A stretch of DNA of 64,000 bases from Blastomussa wellsi (GCA_947652115.1 OX393562.1:28275888-28339887); one strand, 5' to 3'; numbered from the stretch's first letter, positions 22,421 through 32,215 are shown. A program made the numbers and translations. Notes: a model not told the origin generated them from the letters alone.

Positions 22421-24731
22421 TAACAACTCATATATGTCGTTGACCTAACGATATTGCGGCCCTTTTTGTTCTTTAGTTAGTATATCTAATTGGCTGTTAG
22501 TCTCAGGAGAAAATATTGAACAAGCTTAGCCCCATTGTAGTTACTGCTTCAAAACCGCCATTCATCGGCTTAACAGTTTACGCTCGGATACTCACAGACC
22601 ATGGTTTTTTAGACTCTCTTTTCAATTAGTTCCCAAATAAAGCAATGAATACCAAACGGATTAAAGTGTCTTCAACTCTCTATTGTCTTCGTTTGAAGTT
22701 CATAACAAAATAATAATTGTAAAGAAATTATTTGCCGAATACTACATTACCGACTTGTCATCCAAGAATAACAGGTGAGTGGTCATTTAGCCGGTTCATT
22801 CCAAACACATTTTTAGCACTTTTATAATATAATTAGCTACTTATTACCATCATAAAATAGCCACAGTTGTTACTCGAAAAATAAAACATACACAGTAAAC
22901 TGATGGATTAATCTCATTTTAAGCATGATTAAAACGAGTTATAACTGCTGGATCAATCGTATGCTTTTCTTAAAAGTGGAAAGCTAGTTCCAAATGTTGT
23001 TTGTTTGTTAATTAAAGAAAAGATACGCAAATTGGCAAAATAATTTATCAAAGGAAACTGTTTAGCGGCCTGGTCGGCCAGGGTAATAGCAAACTGTGAC
23101 GACATTGAACCAAAAAAATATCAAATGAAGAGAAAATGGAACAGGTATTCGGCATCTCGGCTGGAATTAGGTTTGTACATGAAAGAAGTCGAATGAAGGA
23201 AATTTCTAGACTAATTAGCACTTATGAGCAATAGTTTTCTTCTGTTATGTAACCTGTTAATTAGGCCTATTTGTTTTCTTTATAGTATTCAGTGACGAGT
23301 GAACATTATGTAATCGTCTAGCGATTATCCGAGCTAAAAATCTTGTGTGCTCAGCCTCAGGTCAGCTTAAACACATCTTGTGAAATAAAGCATCGTCTTG
23401 GAGTCCAAGTAGAAACATTGAAAGCGATCATTGGTGAGTGTCACAGGTTCTTACACCGAGGATGAGCCAATTTTCTGAACAAGGTTAATTACCTCGTCGC
23501 AAGCAGCGGCGTACAAAATTTTGATCAGCTTGGTGGAAAAAATTAAAAAACATTATGTTATTAACCACTTATTTACCGAGAGTGAGGTATTTACGGGAAA
23601 AGCTCAAACTGACTGGAGGCCTTGCCGTATACAAAAGACCGAACGTTCGAGGTTAATAAGCAGTTTATACGCTGATTCAAGCAGAATCCGTCCAAAATAT
23701 ATTCATTTTCGAGACAAATTGGTTACTACACATTAGTAAAAGGTAAACCGAACAAATACTTTGATTATCCACCACTGTAAACCGGACAGTGTTCCGGGTT
23801 CGTACTCGTAATTGGCCCGTGGGTATTGTGCGGGAGAACAATGCCCTGGTAGTTAGCCAATCAGAGGGCTAGTTATATCGACTACAAGCACTAGCAATAT
23901 AATAAAATGTCATGTTTTAATAAGAATATACTCTGAATATGGAAATAAAAGAAACAAATCCAGATAGCTGGTCAGTTTATCATTATTTCCGAGTTGCCTC
24001 TTGCTTCTGTCTTAGACTGAACGAGTCTTGGCGCAAAACTCCATAAAAACGTGTTTCCACATTGCAATGAAACCCCGGGGGTTACTACCTTAAAATTTCA
24101 GTGGCTCAGGATTTAGTATCAGGCGCGATATTGTCTGCGATTTCGTAGGATAATTGTTAAAAATTCTCGCTTTTTTCTCCGCCTGTCTGCTAGACAATGT
24201 CGGATATTACAAGGAAAAGTGAAGCGCGTAAAATGCATATGCAATGTAGAGTGCTTAAAGAATTAAGGATAATAAAGGTTTCTTCCTCTCTGGAATTCTG
24301 ATTGGACAACTCTAAGATGATATGCAGGTCAACAGCTGAACTGTGAAAAGCCGCGATTTTCATTTCCAATCACCACCAATCGCCAGAATGTGGTAAAATA
24401 AATTCTGTTCATTTAGATTATATTCCTTTTTAAAATAATAACAATGCTTTAGGTTTTTCTGAGCCACCAAAATGAAAACTGAGCAAAAAAAATCGCGATG
24501 ATAATTTCAGAAAAAAAAAACATGCATACGGGAAAAACGGGTGACATGCATGCAGCGGCCATAAACCTCACCGGCAAGCCTGATAGGACAACGATTGATA
24601 GGTTTTGGAAACCATATTGCTGCAGTGTGGAAGCCAACAATAAATCAGGTTTATTATTGTTTTATATTTTAATTATCTTTCCGTTTATTCGCTTAAACGT
24701 GGCAAAATATACATTAAATCTGTTTATCTTT
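22421..24731. other. Gene-poor intergenic stretch
   Basis: AT-rich. No supported gene. It contains one short repeat also found in HSPA14 intron 2 (23434-23469). Confidence 0.45.
23434..23469 (+). repeat. Copy of the 'ACACCGAGGATGAGCC' repeat
   Basis: gtgagtgtcacaggttctta followed by caccgaggatgagcca closely matches 61713-61748. It appears to be one end of a dispersed element whose other copy is a foldback in HSPA14 intron 2. Confidence 0.55.
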
Positions 24732-25046
24732 TCAAGATCGGCCCCATGATCGAATCTTTTGCGAAATTCTGTTTGATGAGCGCAATCGCACAGTACTCTG
24801 ATGACTCAAAACTACATCAGGACGAACTGCAGTTTCCTTCTCGAAGTCGCATAAACTCTTTCTTGTCAGCAAACTGTTCCTTCTGACTGTTGTAATTCTA
24901 TCTGGAAAGTAATTTCTTCTCGATAACGACCACTTTTTGGACTTGCTACCACCATTAGCGATCAGCAGCTTTGTGAGCGAGTTGTACAGGTCGAGAAACA
25001 AAACCAAGTACAGAATAAATACCAGAAAGGCTAACTCAGCATTCAT
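24732..25046 (-). CDS. Possible small membrane-anchored protein (104 aa), unsupported by homology
   Basis: An ATG-initiated frame. It begins with a hydrophobic helix of about 20 residues (LAFLVFILYLVLFLDLY), followed by a Ser/Arg/Lys-rich tail. The pattern would suit a type II or III small membrane protein. There is no family match that I recognise and no second exon, and it lies in a gene-poor region. It may be chance. Confidence 0.2.
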   Translation of the reverse strand: MNAELAFLVFILYLVLFLDLYNSLTKLLIANGGSKSKKWSLSRRNYFPDRITTVRRNSLLTRKSLCDFEKETAVRPDVVLSHQSTVRLRSSNRISQKIRSWGRS

Positions 25047-26092
25047 GTTGATAGAAGCCAGCCAACATGCAGTTTAGCAGCTTCGTATGATCATGCTAAT
25101 TTTTGCGACGGCAACATCCAACGGAATGATCTCTGTGTTAAAAATTTAACTTCTTGATCATCGGATTTTCAGTATTTTTAAAATACGCCGTTTATACAGG
25201 CCATTCAAAGATTCTCCGTTCAACTTTCCCACCATCAAATTGGCGAGCTCCAAATCCACTTTGCGATGCGTTTTCCCTTTTTTGTGAGGAACACCTGTCG
25301 GCTACGCATAAAAAATTCCTTGCAGTTTTGAAGAAAAATGATCCACCAAAGATGAACTAAGGGCTGGCCAAGCAAATTGACAAACAGAAACCGAAATCAG
25401 TTCAGTCGTTAGTGTAATACGGAGTGTGACAGTTCTGACAGCGTTTTGCTAAAATTTTATAATTAAACCAGCACGAAATTCAATTATGGTTTCAACCGCA
25501 AGACACTTAGTTTAATAAAGAATGGCGCATTAGCGTTTGCACAATAAACATCCCTCAAGAATGTTTTTAAAAGATTTCAGCCTTCCTTTTTAATCATTTG
25601 ATATTTTTTTTTCTCGATCTCAGTCTGCCTGATGTGAGTAATCTGGGTCTCATTTTCAGCTCATTAAAAAAGCTGACTGCCGTCGTCGACACCGCGAATT
25701 GCCAAAGCTGGTTCATTTCTCGATGGACTAAATAAAATCCCAAACCACAATCAAATCGTGAAAAAAATCCTATCTAAACGGTATTCAGTCTGTCTTAACC
25801 ATCATTTTTTGCATTACTTATATAGGTAACTTGCTAAAGTAGCCGATTTATTTCCTTTACTGTTCACAAAGGTACGAAACCACAAATTCTGTCTGCCCTT
25901 GTTCTTTTGCTCAGTATTCAGATTTATTAAGAAACTCGAATCGAAAATATTAAAAGTGCTGTTTATATCACGACCCTTTTAAAAAGGAACAGAAGCAACA
26001 CTATATTCGGGCCAGATAACAAAGTCAAACTGCTTTTCACCGACACAAACTTGAAATATTGAACTCTGCAAATTAACCAACTCCCTCTAAGG
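25047..26092. other. Intergenic, nothing supported
   Basis: AT-rich sequence with no convincing frame, RNA or inverted repeat. Confidence 0.4.
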
Positions 26093-26625
26093 CCCCATTT
26101 ATATGGTCTCGGGTACCCGAGACAACCCTCCCTGCCGAGACAACTTTACCGAGTGTATATATGACAACAAATTGTCCCTGGTAGCTGAGTTAAAGTCGCC
26201 CCTGTTTGATTATTCTTAAAGTATTTCAGTATTCAACTCACCAGTTATCCTTCTTCCTTTGAATTTATTTCGTTTATTCGATCACTGGAGGCCTTGCTGG
26301 GTTAAATTCTCTTTAGTGCATTTTTTGCTTATAAACCTGAAATCCGGACAGTACGTGACACTCGACACGTTGAGAGTTGTCCCGGGTAGGCGAGCCAAAG
26401 TGTTTATATGAGAAAAAGTTGTCCCGCCTGCCAGGGTTACGTACCCTACCTGCCGAGACGAGACAACCCGCCTACCCGATCGCGAGTTGTCTCGTCCCCC
26501 GAGACAACTCGGGTAGGATCATATAAACGGTTGGCGGAATTTTTCAACATTTTAGTGAAAAGTTAGCTCGCCCAGGGTAACTCGGGGGAGGGTTGTCTCG
26601 ACGGAACAGATCCTACGTAAACGCA
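26093..26625. repeat. Foldback-type repeat with many GAGACAAC / GTTGTCTC words
   Basis: GAGACAA(C) and its complement occur about eight times in both orientations, together with gtacccgaga and tacccga words. The left edge (ccatttatatggtctcggg) and the right part (gtaggatcatataaacgg) are roughly inverted. It looks like a degenerate non-autonomous foldback transposon, possibly two nested copies. No ORF. Confidence 0.55.
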
Positions 26626-26794
26626 AAACCAGACTGTAAGGTATGAATTAAACTTTTTTGTGTCGATTTGTATTTTGTTATTTTCCAGTTTTATATTGAC
26701 AGCAAGAAAGGAAACAGCATTAGGACCCATTAGTTGATTGCTCACTCGTAAATTTTATGATAGAGTGGATACTGTTGGGGTAGGTAATAAATGG

Positions 26795-27222
26795 GTAAAT
26801 ACCTGTGTCCAAATTAAGCCATGAATATGTCGTCAATATATATCTGAACCACAAGAAGGGTTTGTCGGCGTAACCGTCGTTTCCAATTCACCTATGAAAA
26901 GGTTAGCGTAAGCTGGAGGCATCCTGGTAACCATTGTGGTGCCATGTTGTTGTAAAAAGTGTTCATTGTTAAAAATAAAGTTATTCATGGTGAGGATCAT
27001 TCGTATAAGATCACAGATAGTTTCATTTGGAACGGATTTTTCAGATCTACGATCAAGAGCTTTCCTACAGGCGTTAATTCCATCTTGAGTTGGAATGTTC
27101 ATGTATAAGGAGGACACATCAAGGGTAACCAGAATAGCGCTGGAAGGAAGTTCATCAAATTCATTAAGATTGTTGAGAAGATGGGTGGTGTTCTTTATGT
27201 ATGAGGGAAGAGACTGCACCAA
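26795..27222 (-). pseudogene. F2 PLE reverse transcriptase, palm motifs A-C
   Basis: Motif A reads LVTLDVSSLYMNIP and motif B reads GTTMVTRMPPAYANLF, where PLEs normally have a Gly after the Met (degenerate here). Shortly after a shift, motif C reads IYIDDIFMA and is followed by a stop. This part is the minus-strand continuation of the fragments at 27247-27492 and 27536-27853. Confidence 0.85.
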
Positions 27223-27246
27223 AGGATTTAGATGGAAACTCAGAAA

Positions 27247-27390
27247 TCATTTACGTAGGATGGCCATTTGCTGAGACGATAGGTCTTCCTGGGTTCCTTG
27301 GTTAATGAATTTTAGGTAAAATATAAAACGACCAGCTTTTGGATCTTGAGGTGTCAGGTAGCGTTGAGTTTCTCTATCTATGAGGTGTGT
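27247..27390 (-). pseudogene. F2 PLE RT fragment (LIDRETQRYLTP region)
   Basis: LIDRETQRYLTPQDPKAGRF is the PLE segment preceding the FLPKIHK-type motif, here degenerate (FYLKFINQG). A shift separates it from the palm fragment at 27222. Confidence 0.75.
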
Positions 27391-27553
27391 TCGCGTGACG
27401 TCACGGCGGCCATGTTGGAGGAATATAACAAAGAAATGGCAGCCATGTTGGAGGAGTAAACGAGTATTTTGGGAATTGAACTCTATTTTCATGCAAACTC
27501 TTCCTTTTGTTTCAGTAAAACAACATGGATGCTAGTCACGTGAGCGAAATATC
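27385..27553. mobile_element. MITE family M1, copy 2, inserted in the F2 PLE
   Basis: Same family as 2543-2690: gacgtcacggcggccatgtt, then gggaattgaactctat, then the inverted end gtcacgtgagcgaaat. It separates the F2 fragments ending ...YLDRLL and beginning LIDRETQRYL, which would be adjacent in an intact PLE. No clear target-site duplication could be fixed by eye. Confidence 0.7.
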
Positions 27554-27967
27554 AGTTAGCAGCCTATCGAGATAAAAACGAACTCTCCTGGTAATATCAT
27601 CAGTGGGATCTTTATTGATTCCTTGGTAAAAGTGCTGGTTGTTTAGTTGTCTGTAACATTCATCCAAGTATGATTGTCTGTTCATCACTACAGTGCCGGA
27701 ACCTTTGTCAACAGGTTTGATAATGATATCCGTTCGTCGCTTTAGTTTTCCGAGGGCTTGTCGTTCTCTTCGAGTAAGGTTATCACGAATTCCTGTAGGC
27801 TTAGCTGTCATTATATCCTTTTCGATGTTGTCAACGTAGATGTCCAAGAACATTTTAGGCGAAAAGGATTTGTTCGTACGTCGTAGTTTTTGGCATCGTT
27901 GTAAAAGTACTCTTTTAATCGTAAACGTTGTGAAAACTCAATTATGCCAGCGTTAACCTGGGTCCAA
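27554..27967 (-). pseudogene. F2 PLE N-terminal RT fragment (fingers)
   Basis: Contains IIKPVDKGSGTVVMNR, the conserved PLE RT motif with DKG, and YLDECYRQLNN. Upstream codons run to the F1 insertion point at 27968 and resume on the far side at 30792. Confidence 0.8.
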
Positions 27968-27999
27968 TCTATACGTCTCGGATATAATTTGATTTTATC

Positions 28000-28172
28000 A
28001 ACTGGGTTGATAATGTCAATTGGCCACCGTAAAGAGATTCAAGAGCTGACGTTTCGAGCGTTAGCCCTTCGTCGGAGCGAATCAAGGAATTGTGCGTCGT
28101 GTGTTTTTATATACAGAAAGATGGAGCTTCGCTATTGGCTGGTTCCTGGTAACGTGAAAACTTCGGAATAAA
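28000..28172 (-). other. F1 3' untranslated and terminal region, copy A
   Basis: Non-coding 3' part of the F1 PLE between the stop codon (28173) and the terminus. It holds the hammerhead-like motif and is matched by 30535-30712 (copy B) and 40531-40736. Confidence 0.85.
28036..28083 (-). ncRNA. Hammerhead-like motif, F1 copy A
   Basis: On the minus strand: stem I closing bases GATTC with GAATC and GCT with AGC; core CCGACGA; an extra A; stem II GGGC/GCTC with loop TAAC; then GAAAC and GTC. The second core base (U4) is C instead of U, which should weaken cleavage. It lies about 90 bases beyond the PLE stop codon, on the coding strand. Confidence 0.6.
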
Positions 28173-29906
28173 TTAGTTGAATGAAAAGCGTTCGTTGATA
28201 CCGTGAGGATTAAGAGTGTCGATTTGAAAAATAAATTTTTGTTCTAGAGTTTTACGGCTTTCCGTGTTTCCTTGGTGAAGGGAAAGGCCGCAGACTGCCA
28301 TATGTTGCTTAGAATGATTTGGGAGATTGAAGTGTCTCGCGACCGGTTTCGATGCATTTTTGTCGTCTTTCTCTACGTCACGAAGGTGTTCTCGGAATCG
28401 GTCGCCAAGTCGTCTCCCTGTTTCGCCGATGTATAACTTTTTGCAAAGAGTGCAAGTTATACAGTAGATGGCATTGGCTGAGGTACAGGTGAAATGATCA
28501 GTGATTTTGATAGATCGCTTGGGTCCCCATATTTTGTCAACGTTGTGAATGAAAGGGCATGTTTTACATCGTGCGCGGGCGCATTTAAAACTTCCGGGTT
28601 GATCACTAGTTTGGAATGTACTTCTGACTAAAAAGTTACCTATGTTTTTGTCGCGTTTAAATGAAATTAATGGAGGTTGCGAAAAGATTCTACCAGTGTC
28701 GGGATCATTTTGAAGTAATTTAAAGTTTTTGAGAATGATGGATTTAACTGCGTGGTTGTGAGGGTAAAATGTGAGGGTGAATGGAATTCTATCGTTGTTT
28801 TCTCTCTGTGACGTTTGTAGTGCTGACTGTCGATCAATTTGCTGGGCGCGATGATGGCCCGCATGAACAACAGAAGCAGGATGATAGCCGCGTTTGTCGA
28901 AGAAATTGCACATTTCCTCTGATTTTAAGGAAAAATCAGAGTCGTCACTACAAAGACGGCGAAGTCTAAGAAACTGAGAATAAGGAATGGAATTCTTGAC
29001 ATGTGATGGATGTGAAGATGAATACAACAAATAGCTATGAGAATCTGTGGGTTTGTAGTGCACACTGGTGCATAAACTGTTGCCTTCGATAGAAACTTTG
29101 ATATCCAGGAATGCTAAGGAAGTATCGGAAATTTCCCAGGTATATTTAAGGGCAGGATGAAACGAATTAACAGCGGTAATAAATTGATTAAGATCCTCTC
29201 TGGTAGAAGAGGTAGCGCCGATACAGTCGTCAATGTTGCGACGATAGAGTTCAGGTTTTGGGCCGTTGTATTGATTGAAAAATTGGTGTTCAATGTAGCC
29301 TACGAAAAGATTGGCGTAGCTGGGTCCCATTTTGGTACCCATGGCCACGCCATTGATTTGTTTGTAATAATTGTTCGCGAATGAAAAACAGTTGAGTGTT
29401 AACACTAACTCAGCCAGGCGGAGTAATGTTTCCGAGCTTGGTTCCTTAACAGTGCGTAAATCAAAAAAATGTTTGAGGGCTAGAAGACCTTCGCCATTTG
29501 GGATGACGGTGTAAAGAGATGTAATATCCATAGTGAAAATAAGTTTGTCTTCGCCCAGGAAATTGAAATCGCGAAAAATTTGAAGTGCGTGTTGACTGTC
29601 TTTAACGTATGACGGTAAAGATCTGACAATAGGTGCCATAATTTTGTCCAAATAGCTGGAAATGAGTTCGGTAGGGCAACTACAGGCAGAGACGATAGGT
29701 CGACCTGGGTTGTTAAGTTTGTGAATTTTAGGTAAAAAGTAAATGCACGAGGTTCTGGGAGTGGTAATGACGAGATTGGTAGCAGTAGCCGGCAATTCTT
29801 GTTTGACTATAAGGTCGTTAATAGTGCTCTTGACAATTTGTTGGTTAGTGGAGGTGAGATCTTTATCGACTTTAGCATAAAAAGAGGTGTCAGAAAGTTG
29901 CCGCAA
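28173..29906 (-). CDS. F1 PLE polyprotein, RT plus GIY-YIG endonuclease (5'-truncated, copy A)
   Basis: Retroelement protein that copies its RNA and nicks target DNA. The frame is open for 577 codons. It holds the FLPKIHK motif (residues about 53-59), motif A (FTMDITSLYTVIP), motif B (GVAMGTKMGPSYANLF), motif C, thumb, a Cys-rich linker (CARARCKTCPF), and a C-terminal GIY-YIG domain (YCITCTLCKKLYIGETGRR, then the DRFREHLRD helix). Motif C reads RNIDDC where PLEs have RYIDD, so polymerase activity may be impaired. The N-terminal fingers (the DKG motif) are missing because the copy is cut off at the head-to-head junction. There is no genuine start codon context. Confidence 0.93.
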   Translation of the reverse strand: MRQLSDTSFYAKVDKDLTSTNQQIVKSTINDLIVKQELPATATNLVITTPRTSCIYFLPKIHKLNNPGRPIVSACSCPTELISSYLDKIMAPIVRSLPSYVKDSQHALQIFRDFNFLGEDKLIFTMDITSLYTVIPNGEGLLALKHFFDLRTVKEPSSETLLRLAELVLTLNCFSFANNYYKQINGVAMGTKMGPSYANLFVGYIEHQFFNQYNGPKPELYRRNIDDCIGATSSTREDLNQFITAVNSFHPALKYTWEISDTSLAFLDIKVSIEGNSLCTSVHYKPTDSHSYLLYSSSHPSHVKNSIPYSQFLRLRRLCSDDSDFSLKSEEMCNFFDKRGYHPASVVHAGHHRAQQIDRQSALQTSQRENNDRIPFTLTFYPHNHAVKSIILKNFKLLQNDPDTGRIFSQPPLISFKRDKNIGNFLVRSTFQTSDQPGSFKCARARCKTCPFIHNVDKIWGPKRSIKITDHFTCTSANAIYCITCTLCKKLYIGETGRRLGDRFREHLRDVEKDDKNASKPVARHFNLPNHSKQHMAVCGLSLHQGNTESRKTLEQKFIFQIDTLNPHGINERFSFN

Positions 29907-29950
29907 AGCATAGGTAACTTTTTAGTCAGAAGTGCATTCCAAACTAGTGA

Positions 29951-30150
29951 NNNNNNNNNNNNNNNNNNNNNNNNNNNNNNNNNNNNNNNNNNNNNNNNNN
30001 NNNNNNNNNNNNNNNNNNNNNNNNNNNNNNNNNNNNNNNNNNNNNNNNNNNNNNNNNNNNNNNNNNNNNNNNNNNNNNNNNNNNNNNNNNNNNNNNNNNN
30101 NNNNNNNNNNNNNNNNNNNNNNNNNNNNNNNNNNNNNNNNNNNNNNNNNN
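29951..30150. other. Assembly gap (200 N)
   Basis: A run of exactly 200 unknown bases inside F1 copy B. Alignment with copy A suggests only about 46 bases are missing, so the length is probably a placeholder. Confidence 0.98.
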
Positions 30151-30534
30151 CCTTTCATTCACAACGTTGACAAAATATTGGGACCCAAGCGATCTATCAA
30201 AATCACTGATCATTTCACCTGTACCTCAGCCAATGCCATCTACTGTATAACTTGCACTCTTTGCAAAAAGTTATACATCGGCGAAACAGGGAGACGACTT
30301 GGCGACCGATTCCGAGAACACCTTCGTGACGTAGAGAAAGACGACAAAAATGCATCGAAACCGGTCGCGAGACACTTCAATCTCCCAAATCATTCTAAGC
30401 AACCTATGGCAGTCTGCGGCCTTTCCCTTCACCAAGGAAACACGGAAAGCCGTAAAACTCTGGAACAAAAATTTATTTTTCAAATCGGCACTCTTAATCC
30501 TCACGGTATCAACGAACGCTTTTCATTCAACTAA
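30151..30534 (+). pseudogene. F1 PLE GIY-YIG endonuclease fragment (copy B)
   Basis: C-terminal part of the same protein on the opposite strand: PFIHNVDK, the Cys cluster, LYIGETGRR, the REHLRD helix, and the end NERFSFN. It is nearly identical to copy A. Its upstream residues (NFLVRSAFQTS, from about 29907) lie on the other side of the N gap. RT is absent. Confidence 0.9.
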
Positions 30535-30623
30535 TTTATTCCAAAGTTTTCACGTTACCAGGAACCAGCCAATAGCGAAGCTCCATCTTTCTGTATATAA
30601 AAACACACGACGCACAATTCCTT

Positions 30624-30671
30624 GATTCGCTCCGACGAAGGGCTAACGCTCGAAACGTCAGCTCTTGAATC
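30624..30671 (+). ncRNA. Hammerhead-like motif, F1 copy B
   Basis: Same structure as in copy A: GATTC/GAATC and GCT/AGC stem I with a TCTT bulge, core CCGACGA, stem II GGGC/GCTC, GAAAC, GTC. Plus strand, 90 bases after the stop codon at 30534. Confidence 0.6.
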
Positions 30672-30733
30672 TCTTTACGGTGGCCAATTGACATTATCAA
30701 CCCAGTTGATAAAACCAAATTATATTGTTATAC

Positions 30734-30778
<45 letters not shown>

Positions 30779-30911
30779 CTATACGTCTCGGAGTTGGGCA
30801 GAAGGTTAAAGCTCTTGAAAGGAACAGTGTTTCGTAATCGGTAAGGTCAACATTGGAAAGATCAGTAATTAAGGAGTTATCGTTTGGTCACGATGTAGTC
30901 ACTTGTGATGT

Positions 30912-30956
30912 GGACCGCGACGTTTCGGCTGCATACTGCTAGCCTTCATCAGGCGA
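30912..30956 (-). ncRNA. Hammerhead-like motif, PLE family F2
   Basis: On the minus strand: CGC, core CTGATGA (30952-30946), extra A, stem II GGCT/AGCC with a 10-base loop, GAAAC (30926-30922), GTC, GCG. The core is canonical, and stem I begins with CGC/GCG. Stem III is only AC/GT, as in dimer-acting minimal hammerheads of retroelements. It lies 110 bases after the F2 GIY-YIG stop codon at 31067. Confidence 0.7.
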
Positions 30957-31066
30957 TAAAGTCGACTGGCTACGTGTGGCTTTATAAAGCATGATGCTCC
31001 GCTGTGATTGGTTGGTTTTCAACAGCTGTGATTGGTGTGTTTCGATCCTCGCTGATCCTAGACCAG

Positions 31067-31516
31067 TTAGTTAGTTAGTTGTTTTGCGGTTCGCAGTTGT
31101 GCAGTTCTCTCGTTCTTGTGTTTCTTGATCGTGGGCATCCAAGCTTCAGGAATCTCGATTCCACTATCCCTGTTGATGTTGTTAGGATGAAGTCTTATGT
31201 GAATAGCCTCTTTGACCCTGCGAGTGTACCAATGTTGATCACGATCAATAAACTTAACCTCGTCCCAAAGTGGGCAGTTTCCGGTGGTGTGGGCATGCTC
31301 TGAAACGGCGGAGGTCTGGGTACGGGCGAGCCGGATGTCTCGGTCGTGTTCTTTAATCCTGTCCTGCATGGGTCTCCCCGTCTCGCCGATGTAGACTTTT
31401 CCGCATTCGCAGGGAATCTTGTAAACAACGCCGTCTTGTTTAGTCGGTTGAACAGCGTCTTTGGGCCGTACTAATTGTGATCGCAACGTAGTATCCGACT
31501 TGAAAACAGCGCGCAC
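31067..31516 (-). pseudogene. F2 PLE GIY-YIG endonuclease (tail of upstream unit)
   Basis: GIY-YIG nuclease domain: GVVYKIPCECGKVYIGETGR, then DRIKEHDRDIRL, His pair region, and a C-terminal helix (YTRRVKEAIHI). A stop lies shortly upstream of the frame and there is no RT in frame, so only the end of this tandem unit survives. Confidence 0.88.
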
Positions 31517-31804
31517 TCCTTGTTGTTGTAGGCAGCGGCGAAGTTGTTCGGACAGGCCACTGACATAGGCGCGTCCTTAATCCCTTACTCTTTTGGGGCA
31601 AAGGCTTGAGAACGACTTATGAAGCGCGTCGTTGAACCTTGCTTCCCATGGCCTTTTGCGTTTACAAGAAACCTTCCCAAGTTCCTTGCGCGCGTGACTT
31701 TGAGGCGTCCGGGCACGAGGCAGGTTGAAGTTCCTGTTCGGTCTTTCCATTTAGGTTGTTGTTATGACTGTCCTTCCTAGGACTGTTATCAGGCTGGTCA
31801 TTCT
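31517..31804. other. Sequence upstream of the F2 tail
   Basis: The first 40 bases still read as F2 protein (YVSGLSEQLRRCLQQQG). Beyond a stop near 31579 I cannot identify the sequence. Confidence 0.4.
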
Positions 31805-32208
31805 CCCGGGGGGTACTCCTTGTAATTTTTGGTGGGGGTGTGCCGCCTGGATCGCCAAATCCAGACCCTATTTCAGATCAATACGTGCCATTTTCCACAC
31901 CCATTTTCAGACCTGGCCTCAAAAATCCATACCCGTTTTCAGACCTTTTTACACCCGCTAGGTAAAATTTAGCTGGGATGATATATTTTATCTATTTCTC
32001 TTTCTCTTTCATCAGTTACTCGTCCCAGTTACTGAGAAGGAAAAAAATCTGTTCATGAGCTTTCGTAAATGTTCCCCCAAAACCATACCTTTTTTCAGAC
32101 CATAAAAGCCAAACTCTATACCCGTTTTCAGACCAAAACGACTCAAAAACCATACCCTTTGGGGCGACACATACCTATATACCTAATATAGGGGATTACC
32201 CCCCCGGG
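31805..32208. mobile_element. Foldback MITE with CCCGGGGGGTA ends
   Basis: Left end cccggggggtactcc, right end ggggattacccccccggg, so the ends are inverted. The interior has several copies of 'cccgttttcagacc' and 'catacc' words. The flanks tcattct (31798-31804) and tcatttt (32209-32215) are a probable 7-base target duplication with one mismatch. No ORF. Confidence 0.7.
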
Positions 32209-32215
32209 TCATTTT

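Larger units (their letters stand above)
27983..30777. mobile_element. PLE family F1, head-to-head inverted pair nested in F2
   Basis: Copy A (minus strand, 27983 to about 29905) and copy B (plus strand, about 29904 to 30777) point away from each other, with their 3' ends outermost. A 15-base perfect repeat, tctatacgtctcgga, flanks the whole (27968-27982 and 30778-30792). The outer ends match those of the 22-260 insertion: one starts at tataattt, the other continues through ttcccaccgacgcagcacca. The junction of the copies is at about 29904, close to a 200-N gap (29951-30150). Both copies are 5'-truncated. Removing the insert restores the F2 reading frame. Confidence 0.9.
26795..31516 (-). mobile_element. 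PLE family F2, decayed, hosting nested insertions
   Basis: Minus-strand Penelope-like element. Reading 5' to 3': the GIY-YIG end of an upstream tandem unit (31067-31516), a hammerhead-like motif (30912-30956), the N-terminal coding region of the next unit (30890-30778, then 27967-27850 across the F1 insertion), fingers and motif 1 (27853-27536), MITE M1 copy 2 (27385-27553), motifs A and B (27222-26833) and motif C (YIDD near 26800), followed by a stop and loss of similarity. The unit-after-unit order with the ribozyme between them is the usual pseudo-LTR layout of PLEs. The copy is inactive. Confidence 0.85.
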
